Positions 53,732 to 64,000 are shown, counted from the first letter of the stretch. The stretch: DNA of 64,000 nt from Bdellovibrio sp. ArHS (GCF_000786105.1 NZ_JTEV01000019.1:1-64000), one strand, 5' to 3'. Notes: generated by a model from the sequence alone, not told the origin. Program-made: numbers and translations.

Positions 53732-54313
53732 TTAGGGGCGAGAAATATAAAGATTGTCCTGTAAATAGAAACGCAAAGGCCAGTGAGCGGCCTCACCAGC
53801 GTAGTCAACGCCAATGCGGGGCCGCGAAACAATTTGTTTCGGTTTAATAATGTGATCATCTTCACTCACAAAAAGTGCGGAAGTATTTTTCCAAAGTTTT
53901 AAGCCGTCATCGTCTTTGTTGATGCTGTAATATTTGCAAAGCTTTCCAGGGCCATTGGTTTTAATGTCTTTCTTTTTGACGTGAGGCTCGGCATTCAATG
54001 GCTGCACCCCTCGAATCAGAACAGCTTCAGGATGCTTTTCTGTGCGAGTGACGAAGTTTAAACAGTAGTACATTCCATAAATCATATAGACGTAACTATG
54101 TCCCCCGTTCAAATACATCGACTTAGTGCGAGGTGTGCGTCGATCTCCAAAGGTATGGCAAGCCGGATCTTCAATACCTAAATAAGCCTCCACCTCGACG
54201 ATGCGAGCCTGGTGCTCTTCGTGGCCTTTTCGAATATGTAAGATTTTTCCAAGAAGCGACTTCGCGACGCTGGTGGTGTCTTCAAAGTAGAAATCTTGTG
54301 GCAGAATTTTCAT
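53732..54313 (-). CDS. 3-methyladenine DNA glycosylase (AAG/MPG type)
   Basis: This DNA repair glycosylase removes alkylated and deaminated purines. The 193 residues contain VAKSLLGKIL, the catalytic region RIVEVEAYLGIEDPACHTF, TPRTKSMYLNGGHSYVYMIYGMYYCLNFVT with the intercalating and recognition residues, and AVLIRGVQP. The length fits bacterial homologues of human AAG. It overlaps pgeF by ATGA. Confidence 0.93.
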   Translation of the reverse strand: MKILPQDFYFEDTTSVAKSLLGKILHIRKGHEEHQARIVEVEAYLGIEDPACHTFGDRRTPRTKSMYLNGGHSYVYMIYGMYYCLNFVTRTEKHPEAVLIRGVQPLNAEPHVKKKDIKTNGPGKLCKYYSINKDDDGLKLWKNTSALFVSEDDHIIKPKQIVSRPRIGVDYAGEAAHWPLRFYLQDNLYISRP

Positions 54314-55008
54314 GAGGTTCGACAGATGAAGCTGATTTGTCGTCCTGATTTTTCTTTGTCCCGACGGTAAGAGTGGAATCTGGAATCAGTGACGGTATTA
54401 ATATGCAGAAGGAAAACCTGATCGGGCAGGATGCCCGCTTGTTGCAACTGAGTGCGCACGACCTGATTAAGATCCACCAAAGATTTATTTTCGGGAAGGG
54501 CCTCAAAATATTGGGCACGGTCTGCGGGACTTAAGGGTCCGAGGCTAGAAAGAATCTGGTCTCTGACATCTGTGCCGACTTCAAAACTGGGTTTCTGAAT
54601 GTGGGGTCCGATAACGACATGCAAGTTTTCTGGTTTTGCACCTTCGGCAACAAGCTTTTCAATTGTTTTGGGGATAATTTTGGAAGCCACACCTCGCCAG
54701 CCTGCATGAATGCCAGCGATCAGATCTGTCGTCGCATCATAAATAAGCGCGGGCACGCAGTCCGCCGTGATTACACATAAAGCTAGATTCTTTTCTTTGG
54801 TGTAGTGGGCATCAGCGATAATTTGGTAATCAAGATGACCGTCACGGCTTTCCACCACTGCATCGCTATGAATTTGTTTTACGCGCACAAATGTGTAGTC
54901 GGGATAAAAAGATTTCAGTTGTGGCAACTGGGCATTCACTCCACCTAGAAAGATTGTGAAATGCGGAAGGCGCACTTCATATCCTAACTCGGTTTGCTCC
55001 AGATTCAT
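54310..55008 (-). CDS. pgeF: Peptidoglycan editing factor / polyphenol oxidase family protein (PgeF/YfiH)
   Basis: This multicopper-oxidase-like 'laccase' domain protein removes wrongly placed L-Ser or Gly from muropeptide stems in E. coli (family knowledge). From the ATG at 55008, which overlaps the rluD stop (ATGA), it has 232 residues. Conserved motifs are VKQIHSDAVV, the Cys/His site ADCVPALIYD and GIHAGWRGVASKII, and VVIGPHIQKPSFEVG. It is coupled to rluD upstream and the glycosylase downstream. Confidence 0.9.
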   Translation of the reverse strand: MNLEQTELGYEVRLPHFTIFLGGVNAQLPQLKSFYPDYTFVRVKQIHSDAVVESRDGHLDYQIIADAHYTKEKNLALCVITADCVPALIYDATTDLIAGIHAGWRGVASKIIPKTIEKLVAEGAKPENLHVVIGPHIQKPSFEVGTDVRDQILSSLGPLSPADRAQYFEALPENKSLVDLNQVVRTQLQQAGILPDQVFLLHINTVTDSRFHSYRRDKEKSGRQISFICRTS

Positions 55009-56000
55009 CTTAGACCCCATTTTTTTAACAACTGTAAAATATCTTCTGGCCAGTCCTTTTGAAAGAACATTCTTTCTTGCGTTCTGGGGTGAGTAAAACC
55101 CAACTCCGCAGCATGAAGCAGAAAGCGATTCAGTCCGCGAATGGATTCCTGAGTTTCCCGGGCTTCGATGTTCTTTGTCTTTTTGTCCGCGCCATAAAGA
55201 ACATCCCCGGCTATAGGCAGACCGGTTTCCGAAAGATGCACGCGAATCTGATGAGTTCTTCCGGTCTCAAGCTTTAGTTTTAGATAACTAAGTCCGCTTT
55301 TACGATTTAAAACTTCGTAATGAGTGACTGCCCATTTTCCAATCTCTGGAGGGTTTTCTTTATCCGCATAGGGTCGCTTGTCTTCATCGAGAACAGAGGC
55401 ATAACGTTTGCGGTCCGTTGGATGACGGGCCAAGAAGCTTTTTATCGTTCCTGAAGACAAGGCTTTTGCTGTGCCGACACAAACTGCATAATAGATCCGA
55501 TGAGTGCTGCGCTCTTTGAATTGAGCCGTGAGTGACTCATGAGCCTTGTCATTCTTTGCGGTTACGATGATGCCGCTGGTCTCTTTATCCAGGCGATGCA
55601 CGATGCCCGGCCGCTCTTCGCCAAACTTCATTGAAAGATCTTCGGTGTGGGCAATCAAAGCATTTACCAAAGTGTCGTGCGCATGGCCCGCAGCCGGGTG
55701 TACGACCAAGCCTGCCGGTTTGTTGATTACGATAAGATCTTCGTCCTCAAAAAGAATATCCAGTTTAAAGTCATAAGGTTGAAGTTCCGAGGGGACGGCT
55801 TCAGGCAAAGTGATTTCGATCTGATCATTTTCCTTTACCGTAGCCGAAGCTTTAGCGGTCTTTCCATTGAGCAGAATGGCCGACGAATCAATAAGGTGAG
55901 AGGCGCGGGATCGAGTTCCGATTTCTTCAATAAGAGCTAAAGCCTTATCCAGGCGCAGCCCGTGCATCTCGGATGTCGCTGTGACATTAATTTTTTGCAA
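55005..56000 (-). CDS. rluD: Pseudouridine synthase, RluD family
   Basis: It converts uridines of 23S rRNA helix 69 (RluD) or tRNA (RluC/A-like) to pseudouridine. The 331 residues start at TTG; an ATG 11 codons later is possible. The N-terminal S4 domain (LRLDKALALIEEIGTRSRAS) is followed by the catalytic Asp in GIVHRLDKETSGIIVTAKND, and GRTHQIRVH with LHAAELGFTHP. The RluD assignment rests on the S4 plus catalytic-domain layout. Confidence 0.88.
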   Translation of the reverse strand: MQKINVTATSEMHGLRLDKALALIEEIGTRSRASHLIDSSAILLNGKTAKASATVKENDQIEITLPEAVPSELQPYDFKLDILFEDEDLIVINKPAGLVVHPAAGHAHDTLVNALIAHTEDLSMKFGEERPGIVHRLDKETSGIIVTAKNDKAHESLTAQFKERSTHRIYYAVCVGTAKALSSGTIKSFLARHPTDRKRYASVLDEDKRPYADKENPPEIGKWAVTHYEVLNRKSGLSYLKLKLETGRTHQIRVHLSETGLPIAGDVLYGADKKTKNIEARETQESIRGLNRFLLHAAELGFTHPRTQERMFFQKDWPEDILQLLKKWGLR

Positions 56001-56006
56001 AATGAT

Positions 56007-56633
56007 TTACTTTCCAAGACCGTTCTTGAAATTCTTCATGTAAGAGTCGGCAACTTTTTTGTCGTCCAAACCCAGTGCTTTAGCAATTTGCACCACATAT
56101 CCGCGCACAAAAACCACAGCCGGAAGATTGGAAGCATCCATATTCTCAACAGCGGTAACGTAGTAAGAGTTGATTTTAGTGATCTCACTCATACGTTGTA
56201 CGGAAATTTGTTTGTATTCACGAATCTTTTGAAGGAAAGCCCCATCCCAGTTGTCGCGGGCAGCGATTTCTTTTTCAAAAGCTTCGTCTTTTTTGAAAGA
56301 AGGGGCGGGCTTCTCAACTTTTTGTTCTGGGAAGACCTGCTTGCTAGCTTCAACAATAGAGGCATAGGTCAGATCGTTGAGAGAAGCGCGACCGCTTAAC
56401 AGTCTTTGATCATAAATATTTCTAAGAATCTTGTTCCCAAGAACCTGATAAGCCTCTTCGATTAAAACCAATAGCTCGCGAGCTTCTTGTTCTGAAAAGA
56501 TGGTATAAATGGCGGGATTTTCGCCCGAGTAAGTCGTGCGCGCGCGGTCATAGGCAGCGCTGACCTCGTGTTGAGGTGCATTTGCTGTCAGTTCAAGAAT
56601 CTCGTAGTAGTTATACCGTGACGTCGCTTGCAT
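56007..56633 (-). CDS. J-like and HTH_25 domain protein
   Basis: The 208 residues have an N-terminal J-domain-like helical bundle (about 5-75: YNYYEILELTANAPQHEVSA ... NKILRNIYDQRLL) that lacks the HPD motif needed to stimulate DnaK. A linker is followed by an HTH_25 (RodZ-type) domain at about 138-195 (ISVQRMSEITKINSYYVTAV, FVRGYVVQIAKALGLD). No membrane helix is seen, unlike RodZ. The next-upstream gene is a ParA-like ATPase, suggesting a shared role in cell polarity or positioning (inference). Confidence 0.75.
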   Translation of the reverse strand: MQATSRYNYYEILELTANAPQHEVSAAYDRARTTYSGENPAIYTIFSEQEARELLVLIEEAYQVLGNKILRNIYDQRLLSGRASLNDLTYASIVEASKQVFPEQKVEKPAPSFKKDEAFEKEIAARDNWDGAFLQKIREYKQISVQRMSEITKINSYYVTAVENMDASNLPAVVFVRGYVVQIAKALGLDDKKVADSYMKNFKNGLGK

Positions 56634-56641
56634 CGTAGCTA

Positions 56642-57613
56642 TTATACTACGGCGCGAAGCTCCTCGGGATCAATAAGTTGTTTGCAAGTCGCTAAAAATT
56701 GTCCTGCTAAAGGAGTGAAAGGCTGAGCCTCCAAGACATGTTCTCGAGAGCGGATTGACTGCCACACAGCGTTGTCGAAGTCGATCGCACCAGCAAAATC
56801 AATACCTAAGTCGTAGTACTTTTTGCAGACACTCTTAATTGAATGACCCAAATCCGCATTGGATTGGCTGCGAGCTGAGTTCACAATCAAACGCACGGGC
56901 GTCGCAGACAGAGCTTCAAAGAAGTCATAGTGAAATCCCGTTTGTTCCTTCAAATAAGATCTGAAAGAAAAAGGTTTTTCCAAAGTTCTTTGCCGATGAT
57001 TTCTCAGAGTAGAAATCATGTTGCCGTAAGCATCGGGCGTAGAGCTTTCGCGTAGAGAATGGCAGACGAAAGCTTCGATAAAGCGATATGTTTTTTCGAT
57101 GCTCGTGGGCTCGGGAGTTGTGATCAGGAACTTCTCGTCAGCAGCTTTAAATAGCTCTAAGTGCGCTTCTAAAGCGCCAGCACCCAGGTCCACGATGACA
57201 TAGTCGGCGCGAAGCTTTTTTAGTTCTGGCAAAAGATTCTGAATTTGAGCGTAAGAAAAATCTGTCGGCGTCCATGAATCCCAAAATCCCTGAACATAAG
57301 AAAGATGTGGAAACGGGGTTGGAATAACCAGCTCTTGCAAAGTTTTAACGCCTTCAAAGAAATGACGGATATTCATGTGGGAAGGGGGTAAGCCAAGAGA
57401 AGTGTGAATATTTGCACCGCTAAGATCCAAATCGACGATCACAACGGAGTGACCCAATTTTGAAAGGGTGATGCCTAAACTTGAGGAAACAAACGTTTTG
57501 CCGACTCCACCTTTTCCAGAGGCGACGACCCACAGCTTTGTTTCAGTGTGCTCATTTGAAGTTTTTTTGAACTCCAAAGATTCTAAATAGGCCTTATGAA
57601 GATCTCGTTCCAT
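56642..57613 (-). CDS. MinD/ParA-family ATPase
   Basis: The 323 residues have the deviant Walker A KGGVGKT in WVVASGKGGVGKTFVSSSLG, the A' box VIVDLDLSGANIHTSLGLP, and YVIVDLGAGALEAHLELF. Such ATPases position flagella, pili or chromosomes. A membrane-targeting amphipathic C-terminus like that of MinD is not obvious; FlhG-like is closer. It is 8 bp before the J-like/HTH_25 gene on the same strand and 10 bp after tsaB. Confidence 0.85.
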   Translation of the reverse strand: MERDLHKAYLESLEFKKTSNEHTETKLWVVASGKGGVGKTFVSSSLGITLSKLGHSVVIVDLDLSGANIHTSLGLPPSHMNIRHFFEGVKTLQELVIPTPFPHLSYVQGFWDSWTPTDFSYAQIQNLLPELKKLRADYVIVDLGAGALEAHLELFKAADEKFLITTPEPTSIEKTYRFIEAFVCHSLRESSTPDAYGNMISTLRNHRQRTLEKPFSFRSYLKEQTGFHYDFFEALSATPVRLIVNSARSQSNADLGHSIKSVCKKYYDLGIDFAGAIDFDNAVWQSIRSREHVLEAQPFTPLAGQFLATCKQLIDPEELRAVV

Positions 57614-57623
57614 GGTGTTTCCT

Positions 57624-58328
57624 CTACTTCAGCGGCGAGATTAAAATTCCTTTTTTTGTCTCTTCGGCTTCAGAGGCGCGAATATAAAGAGGTACGAAAG
57701 ATTTCCAGTCTAAAGTGCGGCCCGCTAAAGCGCGTTGTTCCGCCATAATTCCCAAAGTCGATGCCAAAGCATGATCGGGAAGTTGGGGATCGCGAAGGCA
57801 TTTTTTCATCAGCTCTTCAGGAAAGTACTCACTATAAGCTTCCCACCCATCACCGACGACCAGGCACTCCCTGTCGACGTGATTTTTTAGGTCGCGTACG
57901 GGGACGGCGTCAGGACCTTTGATGTAGGTGGGTTCTGCTCCACGAACATCGAATAGCCCCATGTAAACCATGTTTTTGTAAGCGTTGATGATAGCAAGGA
58001 CAGGCTTGCTTTTGTCCTGCACCTGGGCGGCCAGAAGCATCAGCGTATCGATGGTCACGAGCGGCTTGTTGAAGCTATAAGAAAAAGTTTTCCCGGCATT
58101 GGCGGCAACGCGAATACCAGTGAAACTTCCCGGCCCTTGGCCTACGGCGAAGACATCAATGTCCTCAAGTGTAATTTGGGCTTTTCGTAAACAGTGCTCG
58201 ATGAAGGGGCTGATGTTTTCGCTATGAGTCTTCTGACGTAAAGAGGATTCCTCAGCCACCACTTGTCCATCAATGACAACAGCAACTCCGCCAAGCAGAG
58301 TGCTGGTTTCCATAGCTAAAATCTTCAT
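57624..58328 (-). CDS. tsaB: tRNA threonylcarbamoyladenosine biosynthesis protein TsaB
   Basis: This ASKHA-fold partner of TsaD is needed for t6A37 of tRNA. The 234 residues contain MKILAMETSTLLGGVAVVID, HSENISPFIEHCL and FAVGQGPGSFTGIRVAANAG. It lacks the metal-binding HxxxH of TsaD, as expected for TsaB. It overlaps rseP by ATGA and ends 10 bp before the ParA-like gene. Confidence 0.92.
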   Translation of the reverse strand: MKILAMETSTLLGGVAVVIDGQVVAEESSLRQKTHSENISPFIEHCLRKAQITLEDIDVFAVGQGPGSFTGIRVAANAGKTFSYSFNKPLVTIDTLMLLAAQVQDKSKPVLAIINAYKNMVYMGLFDVRGAEPTYIKGPDAVPVRDLKNHVDRECLVVGDGWEAYSEYFPEELMKKCLRDPQLPDHALASTLGIMAEQRALAGRTLDWKSFVPLYIRASEAEETKKGILISPLK

Positions 58329-59998
58329 AACCCAAGAATGCGTGTGAAGTCGTTAAACAAGGCGAAGATCATAAGACTCATCAATAAAGCCAGACCTACT
58401 TGTTGTGCCAGCTCCATTTTTCTCATGCTTAATGGTGCACCCTTCACAACCTCGATGGCATAGAACACCAAGTGTCCGCCATCTAGCACCGGGATTGGTA
58501 GCAGGTTTAAGATAAAAAGGTTCACGGAAATGATCGCCATCATTTGCAAGAATTGAGTCAGGCCGATTTTGAAAGTTTCGCTGGCCGCCTGACCGATCGA
58601 GATGACGCCGCCGATATTTTTCGGAGAAATCTTCGCCTGGAATAGACGCACAAAGCTCATCACCGTCATGACTGACACGTCCCAAGTTTTTTCCACACCG
58701 CGAGCGAAAGCTTGGCCAATGTTTTCAGATCGAACGATCATCAACTCTGGAGCGGCAATATTAGCAATAGGCGCAATGCCGATCGTGTAGCGTTTTTCTT
58801 CTGTTCCGGTTGGAAGCATCTGGGTGGTCATCTTCGGCGTGATATTCAGATTCAACTTCTGACCATCGCGTAGAACCGTTAAAGCCACAGGATTTTTTCC
58901 ATCAAAGGACTTGATGTTATTAATGACATCTTCCCATTTTTTAAGTGCGACATTGTTAATGGAAATCAAGCGATCCATCGCATGCAGTCCGGCAGCCTTT
59001 GCCGGAGAGTTATCCATGACTTTGCTGAGGTAAAGTTCAGAGCTTTCAAATCCTAAGCTAGCCATAGAGTACGTCTTGATTGAAGCCGTTGGTGCTAAAG
59101 TGATTGTCAAAGGTTTGGCTTCTTTGTCACCTTCGCGCAAACCCATAATTTCTATTGTTAAGGGTTCTTTGGCATTCTGTTTTGCTAAAGTGTCTTCCAG
59201 CTGTCTCCAGTAGGAAACTTTTTGTCCGTTGATAGACATGATGGAATCGCCAGTTTGCACGCCCAACGCCGCCAGCGGAGATCCTTCTAGTACGCCAATC
59301 GTGGTGCCCGCAGAATACGGAGTCAAACCATCCACATTCGCGACATAGTCGTAAGAGCTAAGAACGTTAGGGTTTGGCTCCGCTTTCGCGTCGGTTGCGA
59401 TCTTCGCCGTTTCGCCAGTGCCTTCGCGTTGTACGACGACATCAATATGAAGATTGTGATTTTCTTTAAGGCTTAAAGAACGTTGTAAGTCTTCCCATGT
59501 GTTGACGGGAGTTTCGTTGATAGAAACAACTTTATCGCCAGAGCGGAAACCAGCCGCATACGCAGGCGTATTTTGAGCGACATCACCAACAACCGGAGTT
59601 TTTGCGTCTTCGCCGATAAGGGCTACGGCAAAAAATACCAAAACTGCGAACAGGAAGTTCATTAAAGGACCGGCAATAACCACAGCAATTCTTTGCCATA
59701 CATTCTTATGGGTGAACGAATGCTTCTTATCTTCGTCAGAAATATGATCGCCCGGTTGTTCGCCGAACATTTTCACATAACCGCCCAAAGGAATAAGTGA
59801 CAGTGCGTAGGTAGTATCACCTTTTTTATATTTCAGAAGTTTTTTGCCAAAACCCAAACTGAAAACTTCAACACGTACTCCACACCAGCGAGCGACAAGG
59901 AAGTGTCCAAGCTCGTGCACGAAAATCAAAATTCCGAGCAAGATAACAAAAGGGATGATTGCTGATAAACCTGATTGAAGATAAGAAAAGATATTCAT
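58325..59998 (-). CDS. rseP: Site-2 intramembrane protease RseP with three PDZ domains
   Basis: This zinc metalloprotease cuts membrane anti-sigma factors and signal peptides. The 557 residues have HE29-LGH at 28-32, the second site motif LLPIPVLDGGHLV, and N-terminal and C-terminal membrane helices. Between them lie three PDZ domains (about 135-195, 230-300, 320-390), each with a hydrophobic carboxylate-binding loop (AYAAGFRSGDKVVSINE, PLAALGVQTGDSIMSING, AKAAGLHAMDRLISINN). E. coli RseP has two PDZ domains and about 450 residues. It follows cdsA in the standard order. Confidence 0.94.
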   Translation of the reverse strand: MNIFSYLQSGLSAIIPFVILLGILIFVHELGHFLVARWCGVRVEVFSLGFGKKLLKYKKGDTTYALSLIPLGGYVKMFGEQPGDHISDEDKKHSFTHKNVWQRIAVVIAGPLMNFLFAVLVFFAVALIGEDAKTPVVGDVAQNTPAYAAGFRSGDKVVSINETPVNTWEDLQRSLSLKENHNLHIDVVVQREGTGETAKIATDAKAEPNPNVLSSYDYVANVDGLTPYSAGTTIGVLEGSPLAALGVQTGDSIMSINGQKVSYWRQLEDTLAKQNAKEPLTIEIMGLREGDKEAKPLTITLAPTASIKTYSMASLGFESSELYLSKVMDNSPAKAAGLHAMDRLISINNVALKKWEDVINNIKSFDGKNPVALTVLRDGQKLNLNITPKMTTQMLPTGTEEKRYTIGIAPIANIAAPELMIVRSENIGQAFARGVEKTWDVSVMTVMSFVRLFQAKISPKNIGGVISIGQAASETFKIGLTQFLQMMAIISVNLFILNLLPIPVLDGGHLVFYAIEVVKGAPLSMRKMELAQQVGLALLMSLMIFALFNDFTRILGL

Positions 59999-60073
59999 TT
60001 GAATATTCTAGGGTTTTGGACCGGGACGAGCTAGAAAATAAAAATGTTAATGCCGGGGGGCTCGACCTTTCGA

Positions 60074-60907
60074 TTACGACAAAAGGTGAGATAGAATCAG
60101 AATTCCGGATAGGACAACAGGACTTGCGAATAGGACCCCATCAATACGATCTAATACACCGCCATGGCCCGGCATAATCTTGCCAGAATCCTTTACGTCG
60201 GCGACTCGTTTTAAGAGCGATTCGAAGAAATCTCCAAATTGGCCGACAAAACCGGATAGAGCGGAAAGTATCAAAAAGAGACTCAAGGACTGTTCTGAAA
60301 AGAGAAAATGCCAACAGACAAATCCCGCAAGCATGGAGCCGACGATGCCACCGATGGAGCCCTGCCAAGTTTTTTTCGGAGATACGGACGGCATCACTTT
60401 ATGCTTCCCAATCAAGACGCCAAAGATGTACGCCATGGTATCGCCCGCAAAAACCACAGCAAGCAAATAGACAAACCACGAAAGACCCTGAACCTGATCC
60501 AAGATGCGAAAGGCAAAGGCGGGTAATAATCCCATGTAAAACAGACCCAACGCGGCTTTCGAGTGAGCGTCAGTCATGTATTGCAAATTTCCATCTTTAT
60601 GAGCGGATAACAAAACCGCAATGATCATCGCAATCAAAGAAATTGAAAAAACCAAGCCACCGGTGCTCAATGATGTGAGGGTGGCGCCAAAAGTCAGAAG
60701 CGTTAGTAGATAGAACAGAACTTTAATGAACAAAGATTTTTCTGTTTTGAAAAGCAGGCTGGTCAATTCCCAGGTGCCGACTGCAACGACGAAAGCGATC
60801 GCGATCTTCAAACCCTGGATATTGAGCGCAATATAAAGCGCGATGATTAGAGCGAGGGCTACTGCAGCCGAAACAGCTCTAGTTAGAAAGCTTTTCCACG
60901 TTGTCAT
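60074..60907 (-). CDS. cdsA: Phosphatidate cytidylyltransferase
   Basis: It makes CDP-diacylglycerol, the precursor of membrane phospholipids. From the ATG at 60907 it has 277 residues with about eight membrane helices. The signature is in DVKDSGKIMPGHGGVLDRIDG, and FAGDTMAYIFGVLIGKHK and SPKKTWQGSIGGI are conserved. It overlaps uppS by 29 bp. Confidence 0.93.
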   Translation of the reverse strand: MTTWKSFLTRAVSAAVALALIIALYIALNIQGLKIAIAFVVAVGTWELTSLLFKTEKSLFIKVLFYLLTLLTFGATLTSLSTGGLVFSISLIAMIIAVLLSAHKDGNLQYMTDAHSKAALGLFYMGLLPAFAFRILDQVQGLSWFVYLLAVVFAGDTMAYIFGVLIGKHKVMPSVSPKKTWQGSIGGIVGSMLAGFVCWHFLFSEQSLSLFLILSALSGFVGQFGDFFESLLKRVADVKDSGKIMPGHGGVLDRIDGVLFASPVVLSGILILSHLLS

Positions 60908-61610
60908 TCGCTGTAACCTTGCCAAAGCGGCGTTGTCTCATCGAGAAAGCATTTAGGGCCTCCTCTAGATGAGACTCGGTGAAGTTGGGCCATAACACAT
61001 CAGTAAAATAGAACTCTGAATAGGCCGCTTGCCACAACAGGAAATTTGACAGTCTTTGTTCGCCACTTGTGCGAATGATCAAATCTGGATCCGGCGTCGG
61101 ATAAGTGCTGAGCGCAGAGTTGATAACAGATTCGTCAATTTCTTCAGGGTTTAATTCACCGGCCGCCACACGAGCAGCAATGTCGCGAACGGCTTCTGTG
61201 ATCTCTTGGCGAGAACCATAGCTCAAAGCAAAGACCAGATTCAAGCCTGTGCACTGAGCTGTAGCTTCGATGGATTTGTCGATCGCCTCTGCGACATCCG
61301 CAGGAATGCGGGACATATCCCCGATCACCGAAAAACGAATATTTTCTTTAACAAGATTTTCTGTTTCGCGCTTTAAATAGCGACGAAGAATTTGCATTAA
61401 CAAACTGACTTCGGCCTGAGGGCGAAACCAGTTTTCAGTACTGAAAGCATAAAGGGTCAGATTCTTGATTCCGCGTCGCGAACAATCAGTAATGATCTTC
61501 TTCGCGACACGAGTTCCCTTGATATGACCGAACGTGCGAGGACGACGCTTGAGCTGAGCCCAACGACCGTTACCATCCATAATAATAGCTATATGCTTCG
61601 GAAGAGTCAT
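60879..61610 (-). CDS. uppS: Undecaprenyl diphosphate synthase
   Basis: This cis-prenyltransferase makes the C55 carrier for cell-wall synthesis. The ATG at 61610 is used; the TTG at 61619 is the alternative. The motifs are HIAIIMDGNGRWAQLK with the catalytic Asp, GIKNLTLYAFSTENWFRP, FALSYGSRQEI and DLIIRTSGEQRLSNFLLWQAAYSEFYF. It belongs to the tsf-pyrH-frr-uppS-cdsA-rseP order found widely in bacteria. Confidence 0.95.
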   Translation of the reverse strand: MTLPKHIAIIMDGNGRWAQLKRRPRTFGHIKGTRVAKKIITDCSRRGIKNLTLYAFSTENWFRPQAEVSLLMQILRRYLKRETENLVKENIRFSVIGDMSRIPADVAEAIDKSIEATAQCTGLNLVFALSYGSRQEITEAVRDIAARVAAGELNPEEIDESVINSALSTYPTPDPDLIIRTSGEQRLSNFLLWQAAYSEFYFTDVLWPNFTESHLEEALNAFSMRQRRFGKVTANDNVEKLSN

Positions 61611-61633
61611 CGCAACCAATTTTAAAAAGCTAA

Positions 61634-62194
61634 TTAGATAGTCAAAATAGACTTTTCTTTTTCATCAGCCACTTGGTCTACTTTTTTGATGAAATCGTCA
61701 GTCACTTTTTGAATATCAGCTTCAGCTTTTTTGCCTTCGTCTTCACTGATCGCTTTATCTTTTTGAAGTTTTTTAACTTCGTCATTGGCATCACGACGAG
61801 CCATGCGAACAGCGACGCGTGCTTCTTCAGCAATTTTTTTAACTTGTTTTGCCAAGTCTTTACGGCGCTCTTCAGTAAGATCAGGAACTTTAAGGCGGAT
61901 CACTTTACCATCGTTCATGGGCGCCATGCCCAACTCAGATTTAATGATGGCTTGTTCAATATCTTTAAGAATAGAAACTTCCCAAGGAGCGATAAGGAAA
62001 GATTTTGCATCTGGTGTTGAAATAGATGCCACCTGAGAAAGAGGAGATGGAGTGCCGTAGTAGTTCACGCGGATATTATCAAGCATAGATACTTGAGCGC
62101 GACCGGTGCGGATCTTTTTAAGCTCTTCGCCCAAAGCCGCCAAAGTCTTTTCCATTTTTGCTTGAGCATTCTTTTTTACATCTGCGACTGACAT
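61634..62194 (-). CDS. frr: Ribosome recycling factor
   Basis: It splits post-termination ribosomes together with EF-G. The 186 residues contain LKKIRTGRAQVSMLDNIRVN, the hinge and domain II part PSPLSQVASISTPDAKSFL, and the C-terminal three-helix bundle ARRDANDEVKKLQKDKAISE. It is 24 bp before uppS and 29 bp after pyrH. Confidence 0.96.
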   Translation of the reverse strand: MSVADVKKNAQAKMEKTLAALGEELKKIRTGRAQVSMLDNIRVNYYGTPSPLSQVASISTPDAKSFLIAPWEVSILKDIEQAIIKSELGMAPMNDGKVIRLKVPDLTEERRKDLAKQVKKIAEEARVAVRMARRDANDEVKKLQKDKAISEDEGKKAEADIQKVTDDFIKKVDQVADEKEKSILTI

Positions 62195-62223
62195 AGTTGT
62201 CTCCTTTTTGCTCTATCGTTTGG

Positions 62224-63865
<1,642 letters not shown>

Positions 63866-63950
63866 TAGGAGTCTCCTTACAATAGATTTTTAAACGAATC
63901 GATCAAACACGAAGAGCCGCGAAAGCCCGTTTATGGATGCGGCACTTATG

Positions 63951-63975
63951 AAAAAGGTGGCTAGGCCACCTTTTT
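63951..63975 (-). terminator. Hairpin between rpsB (outside window) and tsf
   Basis: AAAAAGGTGGC pairs with GCCACCTTTTT with a three-base loop and T-runs on both strands. On the minus strand it would lie after rpsB and before tsf, allowing partial read-through. Confidence 0.75.
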
Positions 63976-64000
63976 CATTTCAATTACAGGGGAATTATTC

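Noticed and set aside
53602-53865. An 87-codon frame before the glycosylase gene
   Set aside because: It overlaps the glycosylase end in another frame and has no ribosome binding site or domain.

Overview
The window reads as chromosomal DNA from a predatory member of the Bdellovibrionota, most likely Bdellovibrio or a close relative (inference). The clues are dense coding, the gram-negative envelope genes lolA, rseP and pilT with RodZ and Mce-type lipid transport, many secreted or lipidated hydrolases, a nucleoside catabolism cluster, and KKA-rich histone-H1-like tails. No CRISPR array, rRNA operon or intact transposon was seen. One tRNA (Phe) is present.

Layout. 1-2280 is accessory DNA: the 3' end of an Rhs protein with an L,D-transpeptidase-like toxin tip, a signal-peptide-bearing putative immunity gene, a small membrane protein and a broken tyrosine recombinase. 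2431-7172 holds two coupled secreted proteins (IPT/PKD and RCC1 types) sharing an unusual Ig-plus-helical-hairpin module. 7211-10834 (minus) is a three-gene acyl-CoA carboxylase. 10973-15255 (minus) holds a subtilisin-like lipoprotein and a nucleoside phosphorylase/deoxyribose-phosphate aldolase cluster. 15316-18698 has pilT, RNase G and an XRE regulator. An approximately 840-bp gene-poor stretch with a decayed small gene follows.

19539-23122 (plus) is rplU-rpmA-obgE-nadD::rsfS-rlmH, with an H1-like tail on L21 and a NadD-RsfS fusion. 23119-31936 mixes a secreted protein-glutaminase-like enzyme, comF, lolA, rimO, a TPR protein, a class IVb prepilin-like protein, nadE, a DnaQ-type exonuclease and a ferredoxin. 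31926-37976 (minus) looks like one long unit: ndk, an RNA uracil methyltransferase, a PilF-like TPR lipoprotein, RodZ, a GT39 glycosyltransferase and a PHP-like protein. 39150-42199 (minus) is mdh-sucC-sucD.

42337-47460 (plus) is an Mce/Mla-type lipid transporter with two different ATPases, two different permeases, one MCE protein and a putative outer-membrane protein. The two ATPases carry complementary active-site substitutions that predict an asymmetric heterodimer, which I consider the most interesting system here. 47681-47791 is a tiny KKA-repeat protein. 47939-49101 encodes TadB/TadC-like halves. 49346-51566 is a transsulfuration pair, followed by tRNA-Phe. 51786-56633 includes a PhoD-like protein lacking metal ligands, hemolysin III, a DNA glycosylase, pgeF and rluD. 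56007-63865 (minus) runs from tsf-pyrH-frr-uppS-cdsA-rseP-tsaB to a ParA-like ATPase and a J-like/HTH_25 protein. rpsB is expected just beyond the right edge.

Start codons were moved from the longest open frame wherever a ribosome binding site, signal peptide or family start favoured it. All functions are read from motifs by eye; no database search was run.
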